Assembly (NCBI GenBank): GCA_021464245.1 | Contig: JADCRB010000038.1 | Span: forward strand, 3,205,399 to 3,269,398 | Length of the DNA: 64,000 nucleotides | From: Carallia brachiata | Lineage: Eukaryota > Streptophyta > Magnoliopsida > Malpighiales > Rhizophoraceae | Direction: 5' to 3' | Part shown: piece by piece, positions 24,798-35,173 of the stretch | Numbering within the stretch: position 1 is the stretch's first letter | How the letters are laid out: the number at the start of each line of letters is the position of its first letter | The notes under the pieces: generated by a model | The model's input: the letters and a program-made list of their open reading frames with translations, nothing else | Databases searched by the model: none | What the model was told of the DNA's origin: nothing | Position numbers and translations under genes: made by a program

Positions 24798-26380
24798 GTA
24801 ACCACATTTCTTGTGTTCGGAGTGCAAAAGCCAAAATGGAGTGAGGAAGGCACTGCATTTGAAGGACTGGCTAGACGGGATGGGTGGCTGACATGTTTCA
24901 GCTGTACAGGATGCTTAGTGTTTCAGATGTGTTAGGATGTTTGTTAACTCATGTCCGTTTTATCTGATGGTTTTAGGATCACCTAACGTTATCGACGTTG
25001 TGGAGTTAATGTAGATGGTCATCGTCCCTTTTTCTTCTTTTGATGGCGTTATTTTTTGTTTCTTAAGCATTTTCTGTTTGATACCAATTGTTCCCTGAAC
25101 TGCTTTTGTTCGTTGACTCGGGGTGAAACAAAGATGAGTCAGTAATTGGATTTCACCACAAGCTCGAAGCTTAGAAAGTTGAACAGCATGAGATTGCCAC
25201 CAAGACTGAAAGCTTGAGATGCACAGAGAGAACTATGGGGGCCACATTTATCAAGGTGGTAGCTGCCTCAAAGTTACAGAGGGGGTGTCCTGCGGATTAG
25301 AGGGACAACTTGGTATCTTACGACCTGAGTTCAGGCGATGCTCTTCTTTTTGCACTTTTCCGAGGTTAATACAATTCATTTCATTTGTGATTGTTGCTAG
25401 TGCACCATATTTTTTGGTACGTACCAAACAAAATAGGTATGAAGAAGGGTTGACTCCATATTATTGGCGTATTACATTGGCGTCGGCCATAGTTTACATG
25501 CTTGCTTTGAGTTTGACAAATCAGATGCATCCAAACAAACAAACAAACAAACAAACATTGGGTTATGCATGCATACCATTGTGATTGAATATCGTTTGTT
25601 GAAATGGACCTGAGTGATTTGCAGTCTGGCCCACCCAGCCCATCTTACTATGAACAGTAACGAGCCTTGTCAGACAATCCACAGGATGAGTGTCGTTAAC
25701 TTGAATTTTATTGAGATTGAGTAATATATAAACCTAATATAAATTTTATTGAGATTGAGTAATATATAAACCTAATATAAGTTCTTTTTAAAATTTGAAG
25801 TTTGCTCTGACCTTAAATTCTTTTTAAAATTCGAAGTTTGCTCTGACCTTAAATTGGGACAGCTTACTATCATCTAAACTTTTGACCACCAAAAGTTTTG
25901 CTAGACAATTCGGAACTTTAAATTTAAAAGCATTCAATAATTTACTCTGCCAACTGGAAATTCATTTACATATCCTAAAAAAGCTAGGAAAATTTTTTCA
26001 AAAAATTCTGTTGAAAATTATTTTTTATTGAATAATATATTTTTGTAAAATTTGGTACCCCAAAGAGGAGATCAATTTGCAGTATCTACTTCCATTTCCA
26101 GTACAGTATCCAAGGACAACGTCGCCGTTAAGTCCAAATCCCTTAGTATAGTATCTTTCCATTTGTTCGTTGACTGTTTCTTTCATAACTTGCTTCATTA
26201 ATCTACCCTCTAAGTAAGTACATAAGAATTGCTGATAATAGAAAGAAATAAATATAAGCAAATTATCGTTATTCTAATAGTAGCTTTGGTTGAACCGGCA
26301 TCGATTTGAGATTTGTTCTTTTTTTTTTTTACTTTATAATGGAATTTTATAGTTTATTTTTTTTCTGATCATTAATTTGT
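24798..26380. other. 3' flank of the Aux/IAA gene and intergenic DNA
   Basis: The first few hundred bases are probably 3' UTR, although no AATAAA was spotted. An (AAAC)n microsatellite lies at 25533-25556. Two adjacent tandem duplications (25704-25853) are listed separately. The minus-strand frame 26025-26261 (containing MKETVNEQMERYY) has protein-like composition but is not recognised. Confidence 0.4.
25704..25853. repeat. Two adjacent tandem duplications of different units (38 bp and 36 bp)
   Basis: Unit A (AATTTTATTGAGATTGAGTA...) occurs at 25704-25741 and 25742-25779 with no mismatch seen. Two bases later, unit B (TTCTTTTTAAAATTTGAAGT...) occurs at 25782-25817 and 25818-25853 with one mismatch. 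The two unrelated units are duplicated side by side. Confidence 0.88.
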
Positions 26381-26385
26381 CATAT

Positions 26386-27203
26386 TGTAAACATCATTTT
26401 TAAAGAAAAAAAAAAAAGAAAAGAAAAGAAAAGTCAGTTCTGTCGGCGTTGCTAATTTCAAAATTGGCAACGCCGACTTTGAAAAAATATTTTCAAAAAG
26501 ATTCCTTTCCCATGTGATGTTCACATGGGAAAGGAACCCTATAAATAGGCCCCTGCCCCTCAGTTCAAAACAGATTCGGCAAATCTGTAAACAGAAAAAT
26601 TCAGAGAATTTGAGAGAAAAAGAAAATTTTGAAAATCTCTCAAGAAAATTTCTCCTTTTCTTACGTGCTTTTACTCTGCAGTATACTCTCCTAACTCCTT
26701 TTTGAGAGATATTTCAGGGGTAAGGCCCAAAAAATTTGCTGTTTCCATTTCTAAAATTATTTTTAAATTTATATTCTTGGATCGCTCTAGATCTGAATTT
26801 CTGAGAATATAGATCTAAAAATATCAAATTACTACAAATCCGGCTGGGATTAATCCTCATACGGCCCTCAGCAAAATCCAAGCAGCTCATCCGAGAACAA
26901 GTCTCTTCGACCCTCGGTGAAATTAAGTCAGATCGGCTCAGATCAGCTCTCTGCGGTTCTAACGTAGTCAAAATCCAAATCAGATACAGTTTCAGTCTAT
27001 CCAGTTCAAGAAAAAGCGGTGGAAATTATTTCTGTCAAGATCAAGCTCGTGCAGCCCTTGACGGAGTCAAAAAAGGAACACTAATCGGAGGATCTACGGA
27101 GATCGACCCCACGTAAATTTTCTTTTACTTTACAATTTTTATTTGTAATTTATTTTTGTATTTTCGAGTTTAATTATTTTAGACTCGAAATTTACGCTTT
27201 ACA
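26386..27203 (+). repeat. 5' LTR of the Tat element (818 bp)
   Basis: It starts TGTAAACATC and ends GCTTTACA. It contains two hairpins, a TATA box (26540-26547) and a transcribed part. Compared with the 3' LTR I count roughly 14-16 substitutions plus a few indels, mostly in A- and T-runs. The copy is therefore not brand new but is young relative to the other repeats here. Confidence 0.93.
26442..26547 (+). promoter_or_regulatory. 5' LTR core promoter with two tandem hairpins and TATA box
   Basis: Hairpin 1 (26442-26477) is a near-palindrome with arms GTCGGCGTTGC and GCAACGCCGAC. Hairpin 2 has perfectly complementary 16-nt arms at 26502-26517 and 26521-26536 (TTCCTTTCCCATGTGA and its complement) around a TGT loop. 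TATAAATA follows at 26540-26547, four bases after hairpin 2. Between the two hairpins an A/T-rich near-palindrome (TTTGAAAAAATATTTTCAAA) adds a third. The TATA position suggests transcription starts about 30 bp downstream, near 26575. Confidence 0.8.
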
Positions 27204-27209
27204 AATTTT

Positions 27210-27227
27210 TGGCACGCTCGGTGGGAC
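27210..27227 (+). other. Primer-binding site of the Tat element
   Basis: Starting six bases after the 5' LTR is TGGCACGCTCGGTGGGAC. It begins with TGG, the complement of a tRNA CCA 3' end, at the expected place. I do not assign the primer tRNA. Confidence 0.7.
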
Positions 27228-27331
27228 ATTCTTCACCTCCCATCTCTTGTTCTTAAAAAAAAAAAATAAAAAGATAAAAAAAAGTAAAAAGTAAAAAAAA
27301 AAAAAAAATTTACAGGTGTTCAGCACATCAA

Positions 27332-29206
27332 ATGGCACCGAAAAGGAGTACAGCTGCCACAAAAAGAAGGCAACGGCTCCATTGCCTGCATCAACTACCC
27401 TACCTGGGTACGCAGGTCCAGAAACCCGGGGACGGACACAATTTCTTGCCGTCCAAACCCGACAAAATATCGAAATGGAGAGTCCACAGCTTGCACAACA
27501 GGATCTCTCCCCTGACTCTCTTGCCGCATGGAGGAGTCGATCACCCACCCCGATCGAAGTCGGGGGCAACACGACGAAGCCTGCTCAACAAAATCCGACT
27601 CACACAGAAGAATCAGAAGAGTTTTCTCCCCCAGTCTTTCCCGGAGCCTCATCTGTTGCCGTCATGATGACCAACACAACCAGCACAGAGGAAAGAATTT
27701 CAGAATTGGAGAACAAAATTTTGCAGCTGATCAGAGTCGTGGAGGAAAAAGATCAACAGATCGCCGCTCTCAAAGGAAAAGCCCCGATCCAAGTTGATCC
27801 CGAATCCGCGAGGAGCAACCATATCCACCCGGTTTCACTCCAGAAGCCACACCAGCCGACGTCTTCCTGCAGAAAAGCGACCAGGTAGTTCTACACAGCT
27901 GCCACCCTCAAATTCTGTAGCTTCGCTATCTGTTCAACAATTGCAGGAAATGATAGCCAATACGATCCGACTGCAACAAGCTACATCCTTCCAAGGATCA
28001 CAGATGTACGTCAAACCGTACACCAGACGGATCGAAAGTCTCAACATGCCCTTGGGCTACCAGCCGCCCAAATTTCAACAATTCGACGGACGAGGCGATC
28101 CCAAACAGCACATCGCCCACTTCGTTGAAACCTGCAACAACGCAGGGACTTATGGAGATCTCTTGGTGAAGCAGTTTGTTCGTTCACTCAGGGAGACCGC
28201 TTTCACCTGGTTCATAAATCTTGAACCAGAATCGATCGACAGTTGGGAACAGCTACAACGAGAGTTCCTCAACAGATTTTTCAGCACTCGAAGGACGGTA
28301 AGTATGATGGAGCTTACCAGCACCAAACAAAGAAAGGAGAGCCCGTTGTCGAATACATCAACAGATGGCGTGCCCTCAGCTTGGACTGCAAAGATCGCCT
28401 GACGGAGACTTCTGCCGTGGAGATGTGCATCCAGGGAATGCATTGGGAGCTGTTATACATCCTGCAGGGTGTCAAACCCCGAACTTTCGAAGAATGGCGA
28501 CCCGCGCACATGATATGGAGATAAGCATCCAGACTTCCGGAGGCACGGTTCCCATCCAGTTGGACCAGCAAGGGGGCAGAAGGGAGATTAAGAAACCCAA
28601 CAGCTCCGGAAAAGGAAAAAGTGATGACTGTTGAAGCCGCACCAGTAAAAGTGGGCGCCAAAGCTAAGGTAAATCCTCCGACCCAAATAACTCAGCCAAA
28701 ACAACAGGAAAGGCGGAAGGTGACATTGCGAGAGTTGGAGCAGAAGCAGTATCCATTCCCCGACTCAGACGTCCCCGACATTCTTGAACAACTCTGGAGG
28801 CGAAGCTGATCGAACTCCCAGAGTGCAAGCGGCCGAATGAAAAGGATCGAGTCAGCGATCCGAGATTCTGCAAATATCACCGGATAGTAAGTCATCCAAC
28901 CGAGAAGTGTTTCGTCCTGAAGGAGCTAATCATGAAGCTCAAAAGCCAGAATAAAATCATTCTGGACCAGGAAGGCATAACTCTGCAAACCAGACCACCA
29001 TCACTTCAAAACCATCAGAAGAGGTGACACACCGTAAGGAGGAGCCGCTCGACAACAAAAAGTCGACAACGGAGAAGGTATATGAAGCTCTCCAAACCCT
29101 TCTCGCTAACCCTCAGCTGTTTATAGCTTTGCAATCAACAGAAGTGTGGCAAAATCAAGTCGCAATACTCTCCAGACCTCAGCTGAACCAGCCATCAAAT
29201 GACTAA
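27332..29206 (+). pseudogene. gag: gag of the Tat element, broken by several frameshifts
   Basis: The reading frame opens with MAPKRSTAATK at 27332 and shifts within about 30 bp. A coiled-coil-like stretch (EERISELENKILQLIRVVEE) is encoded near 27690. The retrotransposon gag core (FDGRGDPKQHIAHF, TAFTWFINLEPESIDSW, YINRWRALSLDCKDRL) spans about 28080-28500, and a C-terminal CKYHR...SHPTEKCFVLKELI block lies near 28870-28935. At least five frame changes separate these blocks (near 27350, 27860, 28310, 28490 and 28800). Gag forms the virus-like particle that packages the element RNA. The final frame ends at TAA 29204-29206, overlapping the first pol ATG at 29199. Confidence 0.85.
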
Positions 29207-32200
29207 CTCAGCGGAGCAACAGACGGCCCAAAATCACGTCGGATGTTACTCTGCTATCTCATTTTCAGATGAGGATCTCCTGCTGGGGTCCAAACCCCAC
29301 AATCGGCCGCTGTATGTATCAGGCTATGTGAAGAACAGAAGGTCCGACGTATTCTGATCGACGATGGTCAGCAGTCAATATTATCCCAAAATCCACCATA
29401 AAGGAGCTCGGCATCGGCATTGATGAATTATCAGACAGCCGCTTGATGATTCATGGCTTTAATCAAGGAGGACAGAAAGCAATTGGGATGATTCGCTTGG
29501 AGCTAACTATCGGTAATCTCACTTCTAGCACTCTATTTCACGTGATTGATGCACGTACCACATATAAGATGTTGCTAGGACGACCGTGGATTCATGGAAA
29601 TGGAGTTGTGCTCTCAAGCCTGCATCAGTGCTTCAAGTACTACAATGGTGGCGTTCAAAAGGTCAATGCTGACTTAAAGCCGTTCGATGATGCTGAATCA
29701 CATTTGGCGGATGCAGTCTTCTACACCGACACAGACAATCCGGAGATCATTCCATCAAAAGCTACTTGGACTGGGGGCATCCACAAAAAGGGAAAAGCTG
29801 TCGAAGAACCTGCCAATGCCCAACCCCAGGCTCCAACAAATGAAAAGCTGCCACAGCCTGCTGAACTCGTCCGAAGGATGTTGCATCTTCAAGCTCCACT
29901 CCAGTCCTACGCTATGTGCCGAAGTCACGACGCTCAGAAGGTCAACCCCCTTTCTCTTATTGTATTGATCTTAAACAGGAGCAAGGACATAGCCAACCCA
30001 AAACAAAGGAGCTGCACAACCTGAAGGAGACTTACACTCTGCCGATACCAAAGATTGAGCCGGTTTTGTCTTCAAAACCATTAAAAGGCTTCGTCAAACC
30101 ACACACGGGGGCAGTCGAAGGCGGCTCACTTCCAGAAAGAAGAACACATGAAGGATTTGATCCTAATGCATACAAGCTTTTGGCAAAGGCGGGCTATGAC
30201 TTTCAAACCCGAGCACAATGGGTACGCTGCCGTCCACACATGGCGCCGCTTCTCAAACATCACAGTCCCGACCTGGCTTAGGCTATCAGGAGAAGTCACC
30301 TGTGCGGATCACGCTAAAGAGCCGAAGCCGAGCATGATGCACGTGCCATCACCACCACCACCAAACAAGACAGGCTTATCCAGTCAAACAAAGAAGGTGA
30401 AGTCAGAGGTTCTGCATTTCATGTCACAATTAGCGAGGAGGCTGATTCCGACTCATCAGATGGTGAAGTGAAGGAGGCTCCCCCGGAACTTGAAGATGGT
30501 GGCCAAGCAACTGTTGATGAACTCAAGGAGGTCAATCTTGGCTCTCCGGAAGATCCTCGACCTACATTTGTAAGTGCTTTACTTACTGCAGAAGAAGAGC
30601 AAGAATATGTTCAGGTATTAAGTCAATACAGGGACGTGTTCGCATGGAGTTACAAAGAAATGCCTGGACTTGACCCAAAATTGCGGTGCATCGTCTAGCA
30701 GTAAAGAAGGGTGTCCGTTCTGTCAAGCAGCCACAACGACGGTTCCGCCCGGAACTCATTCCACAAATCGAGGAGGAGGTGAACAAGCTGATCAATGCCG
30801 GCTTCATCCGAGAGGTCACCTACCCAACGTGGATTGCCAACATTGTCCCGGTAAGAAAGAAGAATGGACAGTTGAGGGTATGTGTTGATTTTCGAGATCT
30901 TAACAAGGCCTGCCCGAAAGATGACTTTCCGTTGCCCATAACGGAGATCACAGTCGATGCAACAACGGGTCACGAAGCATTGTCTTTCATGGATGGTTCT
31001 TCAGGCTATAACCAAATCAGAATGGCACCAGAAGACGAGGAGTTGACAGCATTCCGCACCCCAAAAGGTATATACTGCTACAAAGTTATGCCGTTTGGAT
31101 TGAAAAATGCTGGCGCCACTTATCAACGTGCTATGCAAAAAATTTTTGATGACATGCTGCACAAGATTGTAGAATGTTATGTTGATGACTTAGTTGTAAA
31201 GACTAAGAAGCGCAAAGACCACCTCGAGGATCTCAAGACAGTGTTCGAAAGACTTCGGAGGCATCAGCTCAAAATGAACCCTCTCAAGTGCGCATTCGGT
31301 GTCACATCAGGAAAGTTTCTTGGGTTCGTGGTGCGCCATCGTGGAATCGAAGTTGATCAGTCAAAGGTTGAGGCAATTCAAAAGATGCCTGAACCTAAAA
31401 ACCTGCACGAGCTGCGAAGTCTACAAGGAAAGCTGGCTTCGCCGTTTCATCTCCAATTTAGCTGGGAGATGTCAACCTTTCCATCGGTTGATGAAGAAGG
31501 ATGTCAACTTCGAGTGGGACGAAGCTTGCAGCAAAGCCTTTGAGAGCATAAAGAAGTACCTTTCCAATCCACCGGTCCTAGGTGCTCCAATTCAAGGAAA
31601 GTCGTTGATTCTCTACATTGCAGCGCAGGAAAGATCTTTGGGAGCCTTGCTTGCACAGGAAAACGAGCAGGGAAAGGAAGTTGCTGTACTACTTGAGCAG
31701 AACACTAAACGGTCCGGAGCTGAGTTATTCGCCCATTGAAAAGACATGTCTAGCACTGTTCTTTGCCATTGACAAGCTGAGGCACTACATGCAAGCTCAC
31801 ACGGTACGTCTCATTGCCAGAGCTGATCCTGTCAAATATATCTTATCTAGACCAATCTTGTCAGGACGACTTGCCAAGTGGGCAGTAATCCTACAAAGCT
31901 ACGACATTGTCTACGTGCCTCAAAAAGCAGTCAAAGGACAAGCTCTAGCAGACTTCCTTGCAGATCACCCTATTCCGTCAGATTGGGAGTTCACAGATGA
32001 TCTTCCAGATGAAGAGGTCTTTTACATTGAGACACTGCCACCATGGACGATGTTCTTTGATGGTGCAGCAAGGTGATGGTGCTGGTGCCGGCATAGTGTT
32101 TGTCACTCCTCAACGACAAATACTACCATATGCTATCATTCTCGGTGAGTTATGTTCAAATAATGTTGCTGAATACCAGGCTTTGATCATTGGTCTTCAA

Positions 32201-33781
32201 ATGGCTGTCGATATGAAGATTCCAACTATAGAAGTCCAAGGAGATTCCCAGCTCGTCATCAACCAACTTACAGGATTGTATGACGTGAAGAAAGAGGACC
32301 TTGCACCTTACCATCAACGTGCTCGACAGCTAATGGATGAATTTGAAAGCATCACCTTGGAGCATGTGCCTCGACGAGAAAACACTCAGGCAGACGCGTT
32401 GGCTAACCTGGCCACTTCTCTTGCAAAGTCAGAAATCCAGGCTACAGTTGTTGCCGTATGCAGAAATGGATAGTGCCACAAAAGGATGATGAAGAAACTA
32501 CAGCAGCCAACGCTGTATCTGTACGTCTCGCGGAGGACGAGGATTGGCGCCAACCAATCATTGACTACCTACAGCACGGGAAGCTGCCAAGATCGTCGTC
32601 ATAAGACAGAAATTCAACGACGAGCTCCCCGCTTCATATATCTCAAGGATGCTCTGTATCGAAGGTCTTTTGATGGAGTTTTACTTCGCTGCCTAGCAAT
32701 GAAGAGGCAAAACAGGCTCTCACTGAAGCACATTCTGGTGTTTGTGGCGGACATCAATCGGGGCTAAGTTGCACTTCCAACTCAGAAGGATGGGATACTA
32801 CTGGCCAACCATGGTACGTGATTCATTGAGTTTGCTAAAACTGTCAAGCTTGTCAATTTCATGCGAATTACATACATCAACCACCGGAGCCACTGCATCC
32901 AACTGTCTCATCCTGGCCCTTTGAAGCTTGGGGTCTCGACTTAGTGGGGCCCTTGCCAAAGTCATCCCTGGGTCACCTGTACATCCTCGCAGCAACCGAC
33001 TACTTCTCAAAATGGGCTGAAGCCATTCCACTTAGAGAGGTAAAGAAGGAGCATGTTGCCAATTTCATCCGGACTCAGCTGATCTATCGCTATGGAGTCC
33101 CTCGATTCATCATCACTGATAATGGTAAGCAGTTCTACAACAGCTTAATCGACAAGCTCTGCGAGAAGTTCAAGTTCAAGCAGTACAAGTCATCCATGTA
33201 CAATGCCCCAGCAAATGGCTTGGCCGAAGCATTCAACAAGACCTTATGCAACCTGTTGCGGAAGGTAGTCTCTAAATCCAAAAGAGATTGGCATGACAGA
33301 ATTCCGGAGGCATTATGGGCGTATCGTACAACTTACCGGACTCCAACACAGGCGACGCCATACTCACTTGTCTACGGTGTCGAAGCAATACTGCCGTTGG
33401 AAACACAGATTCCATCCCTGCGCATGGCTGTTCTGGAAGGACTCACACAGGAGGAGAATGCTCGCCTACGTCTGGATGAGTTAGAAGCCTTGATGAAAGG
33501 AGGCTCGAAGCACAACAACAACTTGAGTGCTACCAAGCCCGGCTCACCAACACGTTCAACCGCAGGGTCCGCCCTCGATCTTTTCAAGTTGGAGACTTGT
33601 TCTTGCAGTGCGACGGCCCATCAACATGAAGCATCGGCCTGGTGACAAGCTTACTTCCAAATGGGACGGGCCATACCTAGTGCAGGAGGCCTATACTCAC
33701 AACGCTTACATGCTGTCAGACCAAGAAGGCGTCCGAATCGGCCCAATCAATGGTAAATTTCTGAAACAATATTATGTGTAA
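29199..33781 (+). pseudogene. pol: pol polyprotein of the Tat element (PR-RT-RNH-aRNH-INT), many frameshifts
   Basis: The protease active-site region (ILIDDG) is near 29350-29367, followed by TTYKMLLGRPWIHG. Reverse transcriptase spans about 30690-31430 with VCVDFRDLNKACPKD, MPFGLKNAGATYQRAM and the catalytic YVDD at 31178-31189. Ty3-type RNase H follows to about 31980. A second, archaeal-type RNase H (about 32040-32440) contains GELCSNNVAEYQALIIGL and HVPRRENTQADALANLA. Integrase runs from about 32700 to 33640 with the D-D-E core: GLDLVGPL, FIITDNGKQF and GLAEAFNKT. The C-terminus ends QYYV with TAA at 33779-33781. At least ten frame breaks occur (for example near 29330, 29367, 30683, 31440, 31690, 32072 and 32470). 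Most are single-base losses in short runs; the one near 31440 removes about five bases. The integrase core frame (32944-33645) is the longest intact piece after RT. Confidence 0.92.
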
Positions 33782-33789
33782 ATATGTTT

Positions 33790-34105
33790 GAAAAAAAAAT
33801 CAAAAAAAAAAAAAAAAAAAATCAAAAATCAAAAAAAAAAACAAAAAAAAAAAAAAAGTTCGGAAGTCCCGATCTGAAAGTCCAAGCGAAAATCCAAACC
33901 CAAACACTTGAGCCCAATTCAGAAAACACAAAACCTAAGTCCAAAACCCAAACACTCAACCCAAATCCAAAAGTCCAAACCCAAACACTCGACCAAAAAC
34001 CAAATCCAAATCCAAAACCCAAACACTCAACCCAAATCAATCAAAGCCCAAAACCCAAAAATTCCAAGTTCCAAACACAGTCCAGAAACCAAGTTCAAAA
34101 TCCAA
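33790..34105 (+). repeat. Poly-A-rich and CCAAACCC-type low-complexity spacer between pol and the homeobox frame
   Basis: Just after the pol stop is an A-rich stretch with scattered TC (33790-33857), then about 200 bp of irregular repeats built on CCAAACCCAAACACT and CCAAATCC. The open frames here (Lys/Pro/Gln-rich on plus, Phe-Gly-rich on minus) are low-complexity shadows. Confidence 0.75.
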
Positions 34106-34243
34106 TCCAACTCTGGCCCGCATGAGTATAAACTGTGAACGGCCCAAAAATAAAAGCAACGGAGGGTTTGAGTCTGAAACTCAGCATCAGTCTCAACCGA
34201 TCTTCACCACACACCAGACCTTTGCTCCTCTGCCACAAGAAAG

Positions 34244-34867
34244 ATGGAACCAGTTGCAGAACCTCAAGACAAGGGAGAAGAAAGGTCACCCCGCACAAGG
34301 TGGCAACCAACCATGGCGCAACTGCAAATTCTAGAGGAAGTCTTCCACAACAATGGAGGTATTATGCCTAATGCATCTCAGATTTACCAACTTGTCTCAC
34401 GATTGCGCCCACTCGGGGCAATCGAAGGAAAAAATGTGTTTTATTGGTTCCAGAATCGGAGAAGCAGGAAGAAACCAGCACTGAGAGCTGATTTTTCCAA
34501 AGAACAGTCTGCTGTTCCGATGGTAGATCCCACCAGTACAACTTCGCCGTCAAATGAAGCAGGTCCGAGTTCTTCCACTACAATGATCTCTCCACGGTAT
34601 GTTCATCAAAGCCGTAGCCCATGGGAGCATGCATGCTGGTCCTGGTGGTCTTACGGAGTCAGCCAAGGGTTCATCCCTCCTAGATACTTAAGTCTAGGAG
34701 GAACTTTTCTAGCAGAAAGGAGTTATTCCGGCGAAACTTTGTCTCTCTTTCCAGAATATTCCGACAACATCAACCAGCTGGAAAGCGACGTCGACGTCGA
34801 CGTCAACATCATCGGCCCACCAGACGAGGTCGAGCTTGACTTGGAGTTGCACCTCGGGCCCCGCTAG
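34244..34867 (+). CDS. WUSCHEL-related (WOX) homeodomain protein frame captured in the retrotransposon
   Basis: This is an intact 207-codon frame in the sense orientation between integrase and the 3' LTR. Residues 17-78 form a WOX-type homeodomain: RTRWQPTMAQLQILEE (helix 1), NASQIYQLVSRLRPLG (helix 2) and IEGKNVFYWFQNRRSR (helix 3), with the DNA-contact WFQNRR core at 68-73. The extended loops and the IEGKNVFYWFQN phrase are WOX features; NRRSR resembles the WOX9/WOX11 group rather than the WUS NHKAR. A Ser/Thr-rich linker and a Trp-rich patch (WEHACWSWW) follow. TLSLFP (165-170) fits the WUS-box pattern TLxLFP, and LDLELHL (198-204) fits an EAR repression motif. WUS-clade factors act in the nucleus to maintain stem cells and recruit TOPLESS-type corepressors. 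The start is the first ATG of the frame, 16 codons before the homeodomain. Whether it is expressed is unknown. Confidence 0.88.
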   Translation: MEPVAEPQDKGEERSPRTRWQPTMAQLQILEEVFHNNGGIMPNASQIYQLVSRLRPLGAIEGKNVFYWFQNRRSRKKPALRADFSKEQSAVPMVDPTSTTSPSNEAGPSSSTTMISPRYVHQSRSPWEHACWSWWSYGVSQGFIPPRYLSLGGTFLAERSYSGETLSLFPEYSDNINQLESDVDVDVNIIGPPDEVELDLELHLGPR

Positions 34868-34888
34868 GACGGCCGACAAGATAAGGTG

Positions 34889-34987
34889 CAACGACTTCTG
34901 CAACGACTTCCGTAGCACACGGCAACGACTTCTGCAGCATACGGCAACGACTTCTGCAACACACAGTAACGACTTTCGTGACACGCG
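34889..34987 (+). repeat. 22-bp tandem repeat just downstream of the homeobox frame
   Basis: CAACGACTTCTG-type units start at 34889 (12-bp partial), 34901, 34923, 34945 and 34967, spaced exactly 22 bp apart. The array starts 21 bases after the stop codon of the homeobox frame and differs in sequence from the 22-bp array at 5344-5453. Confidence 0.85.
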
Positions 34988-35173
34988 TCAGCCGCTGCCT
35001 CTTTTGTCTCTTATGCAGGAAAAGGACGTGGAGGACCCTACTCGAATCTGCGTACCTTCTTTTTGACTTTTCAAAAAAAAAAAAAAAAAAAAAAACTTTA
35101 TCGCATGTATATATATATCTTGCATTCCCGAGTTATTATACTCACCCCTCAGCTCTTCTTTCTCAAAAAGAAA

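Noticed and set aside
25219..25584. 121-aa plus-strand frame downstream of the Aux/IAA gene
   Set aside because: It ends in an (AAAC)n microsatellite translation and has no family features; probably 3' flank.
26025..26261. Minus-strand frame with protein-like composition
   Set aside because: Not recognised and isolated; could be a gene fragment, but nothing in the sequence supports a call.
26714..26971. Minus-strand 85-aa frame, repeated at 36174-36443
   Set aside because: It lies inside the LTRs and is duplicated only because the LTRs are; antisense to the transcript, with no family similarity.
33784..34138. Lysine/proline/glutamine-rich frames (plus) and a Phe-Gly-rich frame (minus)
   Set aside because: They are translations of A-runs and CCAAACCC repeats and change frame without consequence; no domain is present.
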